Positions 1 through 6,692 of a stretch of DNA of 13,470 nt are shown here, piece by piece. The DNA lies in assembly GCA_017476705.1 (NCBI GenBank), contig JAFUZI010000076.1, forward strand, positions 1 through 13,470, read 5' to 3'. Every line of letters begins with the position of its first letter. Within the stretch, counting starts at the first letter, position 1. The stretch comes from Bacilli bacterium (GTDB lineage Bacteria; Bacillota_I; Bacilli_A; RF39; UBA660). Position numbers and translations under genes: made by a program. The notes under the pieces were generated by a model. The model searched no databases. It was not told where the DNA came from and saw nothing but the letters and a program-made list of their open reading frames with translations.

Positions 1-2080
1 AAAGTTTTGCATAAAAACCATTTTTTTCTAATAATTCATCATGTTTTCCTTGTTCAATAATATTTCCTTCATCCATTACAAGAATTAAATCTGCATTTTT
101 TATGGTAGATAAACGATGTGCAATAATAAAGGAAGTTCTTCCTTCAGTAAGTTTATCCATTGCCTTTTGAACAAGCTCTTCTGTACGCGTATCAACATTA
201 GAAGTGGCCTCATCTAAAATTAAGAATGGTGCATCCTCAATCATGCCTCGAGCTATCGTAAGCAATTGTTTTTGTCCAGAAGAAATTACATTATTATCAC
301 CAACATTAGAATCTAAACCACCAGGAAGAGTTTTAATAAAATGATCAATTCCAACCGTTTTACAAACATCCCATATCTTTTCCTCCGATACCTTATGACG
401 ATTATATTGAATATTGTCTCGAATTGACCCATCAAAAAGCCAAGTATCTTGAAGAACCATAACAAATAAATCATGAATATTTTCTCTTCTTAAATCATGA
501 ATAGATTTTCCATCAATGATAATGTCTCCATCATTAATTTCATAAAACTTCATTAATAGATTTACCATAGTCGTTTTTCCAGCACCAGTAGGACCAACAA
601 TAGCAATCTTTTGTCCAGACTTTACCTTTGCACTAAAGTCTTTGATAATATCACGACTTTTATCATATCCAAATTTAACATGTTTAAATTCAATATTTCC
701 TTTTGCATCTTCTCTTCGTAAACGACTTTTTAATTGCTTTTCATCAGAAAGTTCTTCCTCATCCATAAATTCAAATACTCTCTCAGCAGCAGCTGCAATG
801 GACTGCATAGTAGTCATCGCTTGAGCAATTCTAGATAAAGGATTTGTAAATAAACGAATATAAATCATAAAAGCAACAATAACACCAAAACTAGTCATAT
901 GATTCATTACAAGTAAAGCACCAACAACACATACTGCAACATATCCAAAGTTACCCACAAAATGCATAATAGGTTGCATAATACCAGATAAAAATTGGCT
1001 CTTACGATTACACTCATATAAATTATTATTAATACGATCAAACTCTTCTAAAGCACTTTCTTCTCCATTATAAGCCTTAACAATATTATGTCCTGAATAA
1101 ATCTCTTCAATATGACCATTCAAGTCTCCTAATTCTTTCTGTCTTTGTACGAAGTATTTTTGACTTCGTTTTAATAAGAAGAAAGAGAAAACGAATCCTA
1201 AGATACTTGCCAAAATAGCAGTAAGTGCCATAATCCAATTTGTTACAAACATCATAACAATAGATCCTAAAAATAAAGTAATATTAGAAACAAGTGAAGT
1301 AATGTTATTACTCATATTAATTCCTATATTATCAACATCATTCGTAACACGAGATAATAAATCTCCTGTCTCATGAGAATCAAAATATCGAAGTGGTAGA
1401 TGATTAATCTTAACAATAATATCATGTCTAAGTTTCTTAGAATAGCCAATTCCAACATAAGCCATAATAAGTCCTTCTAAATATCCAAATAAAGAATTTA
1501 GTAAATAGATAATTCCAAGAATGATTGATCTCTTCTTTAACTCCTTCATATCAAGCTTAGGCTCTACAAAGTCCTTTATAGAGTCAGGAAGCTGATCAAG
1601 CTTCGCAATCATCTCTTCTGAAGAAGCATTAGAATTTATTCCACTCATAACATCAAAAAACTGCAATTGATCATCAACTGTTATTTCAACATCATGATAA
1701 ATAAAAGAAGATAAATACTTTTCCTTTTCAGAATTAGAAAGAGAATAAAACTCATCCATAACAGTTTGTATCTCCTGAGCATTCGACTGAGGATTATTAG
1801 AATCAATTTGGTTTATATAATAAGAAGCCCCCGCTCTTTTAATAATTTCTTTTGAAATATCCTGTAATACTTCACTATTTGGCTTAATACCATCACTAAT
1901 AACATCAGTAACATCAGCGAGTTTATTAGGAGCAATAGTAGACAAAATAGCCGCAAACATTGCGAAAAAAATGGAAATAACTAAGAAAAATCTCCATTGG
2001 TTTAAGTTTTGAAAAAGTCGAATCATAGACCCTTTAAAGTCTTTAGACTTCTCTTCTACATTCATTCCATGTCTAGGCAT
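1..2080 (-). CDS. Heterodimeric ABC exporter half-transporter, consensus-ATPase subunit (LmrD/TM288-like), 3' end cut by window
   Basis: Membrane-embedded half-transporter with fused ATPase; 693 residues are visible and the C-terminus lies beyond the left edge. A first membrane helix (about 30-50) is followed by an unusually long, mostly hydrophilic stretch (about 51-183), predicted extracytoplasmic, before helix 2; the remaining helices run to about 410. The nucleotide-binding domain has Walker A GPTGAGKTT (496-504), Q-loop Q544, an off-consensus signature ISSGQ (599-603), Walker B LILDEA with catalytic E624, and H-loop H655. An intact Glu and His with a deviant signature is the pattern of the LmrD/TM288 partner in heterodimeric exporters; the neighbour upstream shows the complementary defects. 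The ATG at 2080 is chosen because AGGAGG (2090-2095) sits 9 nt upstream, inside the end of the preceding gene, which it overlaps by 8 bases. Likely exports drugs or other amphipathic compounds; the substrate cannot be read from the sequence. Confidence 0.93.
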   Translation of the reverse strand, partial: MPRHGMNVEEKSKDFKGSMIRLFQNLNQWRFFLVISIFFAMFAAILSTIAPNKLADVTDVISDGIKPNSEVLQDISKEIIKRAGASYYINQIDSNNPQSNAQEIQTVMDEFYSLSNSEKEKYLSSFIYHDVEITVDDQLQFFDVMSGINSNASSEEMIAKLDQLPDSIKDFVEPKLDMKELKKRSIILGIIYLLNSLFGYLEGLIMAYVGIGYSKKLRHDIIVKINHLPLRYFDSHETGDLLSRVTNDVDNIGINMSNNITSLVSNITLFLGSIVMMFVTNWIMALTAILASILGFVFSFFLLKRSQKYFVQRQKELGDLNGHIEEIYSGHNIVKAYNGEESALEEFDRINNNLYECNRKSQFLSGIMQPIMHFVGNFGYVAVCVVGALLVMNHMTSFGVIVAFMIYIRLFTNPLSRIAQAMTTMQSIAAAAERVFEFMDEEELSDEKQLKSRLRREDAKGNIEFKHVKFGYDKSRDIIKDFSAKVKSGQKIAIVGPTGAGKTTMVNLLMKFYEINDGDIIIDGKSIHDLRRENIHDLFVMVLQDTWLFDGSIRDNIQYNRHKVSEEKIWDVCKTVGIDHFIKTLPGGLDSNVGDNNVISSGQKQLLTIARGMIEDAPFLILDEATSNVDTRTEELVQKAMDKLTEGRTSFIIAHRLSTIKNADLILVMDEGNIIEQGKHDELLEKNGFYAKL

Positions 2081-3833
2081 TTTGAAGTTCCTCCTCACTC
2101 AATTGTGATAAAGCAATTTCACGATAAACATCACAATTATTTAATAATTCTTTATGAGTACCAATACCGACACATTCCCCTTTATCAAGAACAACAATCA
2201 TATCAGCATTCATAATAGTACCGATTCGTTGAGCAACAATCATACTAGTAGCATTTTTCGTATATTTCTTTAATTCACGACGCAAGGTAGCATCTGTCTG
2301 ATAGTCAAGAGCACTAAAAGAATCATCAAATATATAAATTTCAGGATCCCTAGCAATTGCTCTAGCAATTGATAAACGTTGTTTCTGCCCTCCACTAACA
2401 TTTGTACCACCTCTAGCAATATGTGCTTGATAGGTGCCTTCCATTTTCTCAACAAAGTTTTTCCCTTGAGCAACTTTAATTGCTTGCTTCACTTTATCAA
2501 GACTTGGTCTCTCACGACCATTATCACCATAAGAAACATTATCATATATAGTTCCAGTAAACATAACAGCAGTCTGAGGAATATATCCTATTTTATTATT
2601 TAATTCTTTTAAATCATATTCTTTTACATTAATACCATCGACAAAGACATCTCCATCGGTAGCATCATAAAGTCTTGGTACTAAATTAATTAAAGTAGAT
2701 TTTCCACTACCAGTAGAACCAATAAAAGCAATAGTATCTCCTTGTTTTACTTTAAAGCTGATATTCTTTAATAAATATTCATCAGCATCAGGATACTTAA
2801 AACTAACATTACGAAACTCAACAGTACCATGCTCCGACGTATCTCCATGAAAACTACCAGAAACAATAGAAGCGTCCTCTTCTAATACTTCATTAATACG
2901 TTTAGCAGAAACTTGAGCACGAGGTAATATCATAAAAATCATAGTAAGCATCAAGAAAGAGATAATAACTTGCAGTCCATAACTAGAAAATACAACCATG
3001 TTACTAAACATCGTAATTTTATCCATCATTCCACTTTGAGCAATTAGAAAAGCACCAACAACATAGATACCTAAATGTTGAAAATGCATCACAAAATTCA
3101 TAATAGGATCCATTATCGCAAATGTCTTAGTAACCGTTAAATGAATACCAGTAATATCATTATTTACTTTATCAAAACGTTTTTCTTCAAACTTTTCAGC
3201 ATTAAAGGCATGAACAACACGAATACCTGTAATATTCTCACGTGTTACTCCATTAACCTTATCAGTCAAAGCTTGAATCTTTGCAAATCTAGGACTAACA
3301 GTTTTAATAATAATAAGATTCGTAATAACAATAATTACAACCCCTGCACCAGTTATTAAACTTAGTTCTCCACTCTTTCCAAGAATTTTAAGAAGAGCCC
3401 AAACAGCCATAACAGGAGACTTAATCATCATCTGCAATCCCATCGCAAGAAGAGTCTCAATTTGTGTCACATCATTCGTTGTACGAGTAATTAAACTACT
3501 AGTAGAAAACTTCTTAATCTCAGCAATTCCAAAATCCTCCACTTTCTTAAAAACTTTACGACGAATACTTCTAGAAAACCGAGCAGATAATAGCGAAGTA
3601 AAATATCCAACAACTATCGTACAAAATAAACTACTAACAGCACAAACAAGCATATGTCCGCCAGCAATTAAAATATCTCGAATCGTACTATCTTCTGTTT
3701 GAACAAGCTTCGTAACCTCACTCATATATTCAGGCATCTTAAGATCAAGATACACAGAAAAAACAACTAAACAAACAACTAAAATAATAATAAAAATATC
3801 TTTCTTTTCAAAATTACGAAATAACTTAATCAT
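2073..3833 (-). CDS. Heterodimeric ABC exporter half-transporter, degenerate-ATP-site subunit (LmrC/TM287-like)
   Basis: Half-transporter of 586 residues: an exporter membrane domain (about 1-310) followed by an ABC ATPase. Walker A is GSTGSGKST (372-380), Q-loop Q420, and signature VSGGQ (479-483) is consensus. Walker B reads IYIFDD, with Asp504 in place of the catalytic Glu, and the H-loop His is replaced by Gln (Q535 in VAQRIGT). Asp plus Gln is the known degenerate site of heterodimeric exporters such as TM287/288 and LmrCD, so this subunit should pair with the downstream gene product. An in-frame ATG at 3872 would add 13 residues, but it lies deep in the preceding gene and has no ribosome site. 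The ATG at 3833 has GGAAAGGG upstream (9 nt from AAAGGG) and gives an 8-base overlap, exactly like the next junction. Part of the marR-ABC-ABC operon. Confidence 0.93.
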   Translation of the reverse strand: MIKLFRNFEKKDIFIIILVVCLVVFSVYLDLKMPEYMSEVTKLVQTEDSTIRDILIAGGHMLVCAVSSLFCTIVVGYFTSLLSARFSRSIRRKVFKKVEDFGIAEIKKFSTSSLITRTTNDVTQIETLLAMGLQMMIKSPVMAVWALLKILGKSGELSLITGAGVVIIVITNLIIIKTVSPRFAKIQALTDKVNGVTRENITGIRVVHAFNAEKFEEKRFDKVNNDITGIHLTVTKTFAIMDPIMNFVMHFQHLGIYVVGAFLIAQSGMMDKITMFSNMVVFSSYGLQVIISFLMLTMIFMILPRAQVSAKRINEVLEEDASIVSGSFHGDTSEHGTVEFRNVSFKYPDADEYLLKNISFKVKQGDTIAFIGSTGSGKSTLINLVPRLYDATDGDVFVDGINVKEYDLKELNNKIGYIPQTAVMFTGTIYDNVSYGDNGRERPSLDKVKQAIKVAQGKNFVEKMEGTYQAHIARGGTNVSGGQKQRLSIARAIARDPEIYIFDDSFSALDYQTDATLRRELKKYTKNATSMIVAQRIGTIMNADMIVVLDKGECVGIGTHKELLNNCDVYREIALSQLSEEELQNA

Positions 3834-4275
3834 GAACATCATCCCTTTCCATTTTATGTTTAATTTTATCAAAAATTCCTAAAAAACACTGAATTTCTTC
3901 ATCCGATAAATCCCTAAGAATACTTTGATTAAACTCCTCATTAGTATTTTTAATCTTTAAAAAGCAAGCACTCCCAAACTCTGTTAAAACAATACGATTT
4001 CTTCTTCCATCGATAGAAGAAGGAATTCTCTCTAAAATACCCTTTTTCTCCATAGAATCCACTACATCACTAATCGCAGCTTTACTAATATGAAACTCTT
4101 CCTGTAAATTTTTTTGATAAATATTCTGGCCACGATTATTATCTAAATAAAAAGCAATCGCAACTTGCAACGGAGATGGATATTTAGAAAGTATATTATC
4201 CTTATTAATTTCATGTAAATGATTACATAAAAGATAATGAAGTTCTTTAATCTCATCAATGATATTAATACTCAT
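3826..4275 (-). CDS. MarR-family winged-helix transcriptional regulator
   Basis: 149-residue protein of the usual MarR size. Helix-turn-helix and wing occupy about 50-100: a Q-x-N-L-Q-E-E-F-H-I-S-K-A-A-I-S-type recognition region is followed by VVDSMEKKGILERIPSSIDGR-like residues. The D-G-R-R-N-R wing and the L-T-x-x-G after it are typical of the family. Terminal helices on both sides would form the dimer interface. It is the first gene of an operon with two ABC exporter genes, overlapping the second by 8 bases, a common layout for a ligand-responsive repressor of an efflux pump. The ATG has AAGGTG 7 nt upstream (4283-4288), and a clear promoter lies just before that. A palindrome over the -35 box suggests autorepression. 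The ligand is unknown. Confidence 0.9.
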   Translation of the reverse strand: MSINIIDEIKELHYLLCNHLHEINKDNILSKYPSPLQVAIAFYLDNNRGQNIYQKNLQEEFHISKAAISDVVDSMEKKGILERIPSSIDGRRNRIVLTEFGSACFLKIKNTNEEFNQSILRDLSDEEIQCFLGIFDKIKHKMERDDVHD

Positions 4276-4292
4276 AAAACAACACCTTACTA

Positions 4293-4321
4293 ATATTATA
4301 ACAAGTAAAAAGAATAGTCAA
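4293..4321 (-). promoter_or_regulatory. Promoter of the marR-ABC exporter operon
   Basis: Read on the minus strand: -35 TTGACT (4321-4316) and an extended -10, TGTTATAAT, with TATAAT at 4300-4295. The spacer is 15 nt to TATAAT, or 17 nt to the overlapping TAATAT (4298-4293). Transcription would start near 4288, leaving a leader of only about 12 nt that begins at or next to the ribosome site AAGGTG. Confidence 0.7.
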
Positions 4322-4339
4322 GTACCTTAACTATTCTTT
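4309..4339. promoter_or_regulatory. 31-bp palindrome: probable MarR operator, possibly also terminator of the surface-protein gene
   Basis: Two perfect 10-base arms (AAAGAATAGT and its complement ACTATTCTTT) flank an 11-base centre that itself pairs over three more bases (AAG/CTT). The palindrome covers the -35 box of the marR promoter, so a dimer bound here would block RNA polymerase; the inner TAGTTAAG/CTTGACTA core has a size usual for MarR operators. It also lies 25 bases past the stop of the surface-protein gene and is followed on the minus strand by a run of T, so the transcript could fold as a weak, AT-rich intrinsic terminator. Both uses are compatible; the binding role is inferred. 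Confidence 0.6.
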
Positions 4340-4363
4340 CATAAAATTCATAATAACTAGACA

Positions 4364-6646
4364 CTAAGAAGTAGAAACAACATAAGGATTTGCCATACTT
4401 CCATCTCCAGCAGAATACCGGGTGCCCGGACGGAGTGAAACTGCCGGGCGCACGCCGAAAGTGAGGCCGACGCCGTTGAGGTACACGTAACCGTCCGCAC
4501 CCACGTAACGACCGTTAGCGTTGTTGAAGTAGAAATAGTAAGGCGAAGCAAGCCAATAAATTTGTCCTGTTTTTCGAGCGTTACTATTATTTAAGATGTT
4601 CGCTTCCGGACTTGACATCAATCCTACTTTATAAGTTAATTTTGCATTATTATTGCTTATACTAAATTGATTGATTGTGTTTGTACAACTTAAATCACTT
4701 GTTACACTATATTCCTTGAATTGTAGATAATCATTTGTCATACCACCATCTGGATTCCATCCATTTAATGCTCTTATACTTCTATCATTACAGAATATTG
4801 TATCCTCTATATAATCATCATAATCTTCTAATAAATAATGTTTATACCATGCATCTACTCCACTTTTCATTGTAGAATTTGTGGTGTTTTTTGTCAGCAT
4901 ATCTTCTAGTGCTTTATCAACCATTGTAACTCCATCTTTTAATGTTATATAAACCATATAGCCAGTTCCAGTATAATAATACACATAAGCTACTGTCGCA
5001 CATGTTTTGAGTCCTAGTGATACACACATATAGTGATGTGTAGAAATATTATTCATATTATTATAGTTTTCAATTTCTATTGGATCTACCAATGTATAAT
5101 TGGTTCCATCCCATGTTACACTACTACCATAATAATGATTTGGTGCATAATTATAACCTGAAGCACTAATTGAATCAATCATTCGGAGTGTTTCTTCAGT
5201 ACATGTTGCATTTTCAGTATTACACGTATACTTATAATCACCATAATTACTTGAATTAATCACTAATTCATCTTTTCTTACTAACAATGAATCCGTAAGA
5301 GTTAATCCACTTCTTGTCTTTCCAATTATTATCTTCTCACCCGCATTTATATACGTGTAGTTCATGGATGTTGTTGCTGTAGTATATCTTGGAGAAGCAC
5401 ATGTTGTACTACTATCATTACAAGTATATTTATTTTTATAATTGGCAAAGTTTGTATACCAATCAGATAATGTCACATTGGTTGGATTATTAATTGTATA
5501 TGTACCATCTCCGTTGTCACGAATGGAATCTCCAAATACTATTGGTTCATAAGCAGACAATAAGTTACCACTTTGTAGTTGTTTATAATACATTGTTGTG
5601 TTATTAACTGCCGCAATGTAATATACACCTGTATTAGTATAATTTTGAGTAGTATTTCTAAATGTATATTTTCCTACCAAATTAGGATAATCTGTTGTAC
5701 CACTTACTTGGTATGGGTTTACTAATGAATATCGATTAGCAGTTAAAGTACCATAATCAATACTATCCGCATACCAGTATAATGTTCCTAAAGATCTTGA
5801 TTGTAACATAGTTTGTGTTGTTGTAAAACTTTGACTTGTTGTTCCACTTGTTGAACTATATGCATAAACATCTCCGTACATGTATCCAACATAAGTTGGT
5901 GAATTTTCACTTGCATTAAATTGTAGTATTCCAAATTGTGAATAATTGGAACTTGAGTTTAATGGTATTACATAAGCACTAGATGTATTATTATAAGATT
6001 CAACTAAATAAAGAGTTTCACAAATACCATTCACATCTGCTAATTTGCAAGTATATTTTCCAACCAATCCAGGTCCATTGCTCTCATTCCACATAGTTTG
6101 TTCTGTTGTACCACTAACTTTAAATGTTTCAGTTGAACTATCATATATATAATCAGTTCCATACCAATAATTTGAAGCTAGATTTTGACTCGTTCTTGCT
6201 GCATACCCTACATGTGTTCCTCTGGTATTAAGACATTTCCCGTCGTCTGCCTCTCCATTATATATCATTTTTACTCCACCAGTATCTGTTGTTCTTATCA
6301 TTTGCCAACAGTGATTGGCAAATATAACATTATTTTTATCAAGTATTTGTGTACCTTCAGTGTTATTTTTGGCATACCAGTGAAATATATCTTTAGAAGG
6401 AGCTTCTGTAAAGGAATCATGATGTTCACCTGTATACTTCTTAGCTAACCCTCCAGTTTCTGCTTCTTTTGCTAGAACGTTATAAAGAGTTGGTTCATAA
6501 TACTTTTTGACATTTAAATTACCATTTATATTTAAATTAGTAGAAAGTGTTGAATATCCAATAGATAGAAACATAAAAAGTACTAATAAAATATTTAGTA
6601 CTAGTTTTTTATTAAATAGTTGTCTTTTCTTAACTATCTTTTTCAT
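4364..6646 (-). CDS. Secreted/membrane-anchored modular surface protein with a DGR-type variable C-terminal domain
   Basis: 760 residues. A basic N-terminus and a hydrophobic segment (about 15-30, LVLNILLVLFMFLSIGYS) form a signal peptide or membrane anchor. Residues 89-150 form a Cys/Trp-containing domain (CWQMIRTTDTGGVKMIYNG). About 165-570 holds some five related modules built around a Y-T-C motif with a second Cys 7-9 residues on: C200/C209, C409/C416, C475/C482, C541/C549; a module near 305-355 has lost both Cys. The C-terminal domain (about 575-760) has FCNDR (618-622), a W-x-x-S-P motif (698-702), a segment rich in Tyr/Phe/Asn/Gly (703-730), then GVRPAVSL and a GDGS-x-x-NPY end. That organisation resembles C-type-lectin/FGE-fold variable proteins of diversity-generating retroelements. 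Residues 703-733 use mostly NNC codons and are GC-rich, unlike the rest. Probable role: extracellular binding or adhesion; ligand unknown. The start has AGGTG 4 nt upstream and a strong promoter. I cannot name the N-terminal modules. Confidence 0.85.
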   Translation of the reverse strand: MKKIVKKRQLFNKKLVLNILLVLFMFLSIGYSTLSTNLNINGNLNVKKYYEPTLYNVLAKEAETGGLAKKYTGEHHDSFTEAPSKDIFHWYAKNNTEGTQILDKNNVIFANHCWQMIRTTDTGGVKMIYNGEADDGKCLNTRGTHVGYAARTSQNLASNYWYGTDYIYDSSTETFKVSGTTEQTMWNESNGPGLVGKYTCKLADVNGICETLYLVESYNNTSSAYVIPLNSSSNYSQFGILQFNASENSPTYVGYMYGDVYAYSSTSGTTSQSFTTTQTMLQSRSLGTLYWYADSIDYGTLTANRYSLVNPYQVSGTTDYPNLVGKYTFRNTTQNYTNTGVYYIAAVNNTTMYYKQLQSGNLLSAYEPIVFGDSIRDNGDGTYTINNPTNVTLSDWYTNFANYKNKYTCNDSSTTCASPRYTTATTSMNYTYINAGEKIIIGKTRSGLTLTDSLLVRKDELVINSSNYGDYKYTCNTENATCTEETLRMIDSISASGYNYAPNHYYGSSVTWDGTNYTLVDPIEIENYNNMNNISTHHYMCVSLGLKTCATVAYVYYYTGTGYMVYITLKDGVTMVDKALEDMLTKNTTNSTMKSGVDAWYKHYLLEDYDDYIEDTIFCNDRSIRALNGWNPDGGMTNDYLQFKEYSVTSDLSCTNTINQFSISNNNAKLTYKVGLMSSPEANILNNSNARKTGQIYWLASPYYFYFNNANGRYVGADGYVYLNGVGLTFGVRPAVSLRPGTRYSAGDGSMANPYVVSTS
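4418..4429. repeat. GC-rich inverted repeat just 3' of the variable region
   Basis: Minus strand CCGGG-CA-CCCGG, inside the GC-rich block and 12 bases past the end of the VR call. As a hairpin it would be a 4-5 bp stem with a 4- or 2-base loop. In the Bordetella phage BPP-1 DGR, a GC-rich hairpin or cruciform just downstream of the VR promotes retrohoming; this may be the equivalent. It is also coding (residues 740-743), so chance remains possible. Confidence 0.5.
4442..4543 (-). other. Putative DGR variable region (VR)
   Basis: Covers codons 702-735 of the surface protein. In codons 703-733, 52 of 93 bases are G or C and only 16 are A (hand count), against a very AT-rich background. Twenty of 31 codons end in C and none ends in A. 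Many are AAC or what AAC becomes when one or both adenines change: TAC, TTC, CTC, GTC, GGC, with unmodified AAC in between. They alternate with apparently fixed codons (GTG, GCG-GAC-GGT, ACT, GGC-GTG-CGC). In DGRs an error-prone reverse transcriptase copies a template repeat, misreading adenines, and the cDNA replaces the VR at the 3' end of the target gene. The call rests on this codon pattern and position, as no template repeat is present for comparison. Confidence 0.78.
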
Positions 6647-6663
6647 TCTACACCTACTATATA

Positions 6664-6692
6664 AGTATAGTATAAATAAATAATATTTTCAA
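6664..6692 (-). promoter_or_regulatory. Promoter of the surface-protein gene
   Basis: Minus strand: -35 TTGAAA (6692-6687), exactly 17 nt spacer, -10 TATACT (6669-6664). The start point would fall near 6657, giving a leader of about 10 nt that carries AGGTG. The -35 overlaps the last base of addA. A 6-bp inverted repeat, ACTATA/TATAGT (6656-6671), overlaps the -10 and start point and could be a regulator site, though it is short enough to be chance. No terminator is visible between addA and this gene, so some read-through is likely. Confidence 0.65.

Noticed and set aside
642..824. Short plus-strand open frame opposite the ABC ATPase
   Set aside because: Antisense to a clearly conserved coding region, with no ribosome site and no recognisable product.
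2009..2603. Short open frames on both strands inside the ABC genes (2009-2215, 2270-2473, 2379-2603)
   Set aside because: Shadows of the two transporter genes; those cover this DNA with intact motifs.
3834..3872. Longer N-terminus for the upstream ABC subunit from ATG 3872
   Set aside because: It would overlap the marR gene by 47 bases with no ribosome site; ATG 3833 has one at proper spacing.
4418..4543. GC-rich island as a structural RNA gene or recently acquired foreign fragment
   Set aside because: It stays in frame, completes a protein domain and has the NNC codon pattern. No tRNA or rRNA structure is seen.
4357..4551. A second minus-strand open frame of 64 codons across the GC-rich island
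   Set aside because: It arises because the GC-rich variable region has few stop codons in other frames. It has no ribosome site, and the main frame has the coherent WxxSP...GVRPAVSL domain.
6185..6448. 87-codon plus-strand open frame opposite the surface-protein N-terminal domain
   Set aside because: Antisense shadow; the minus-strand frame has a signal segment, promoter and ribosome site.
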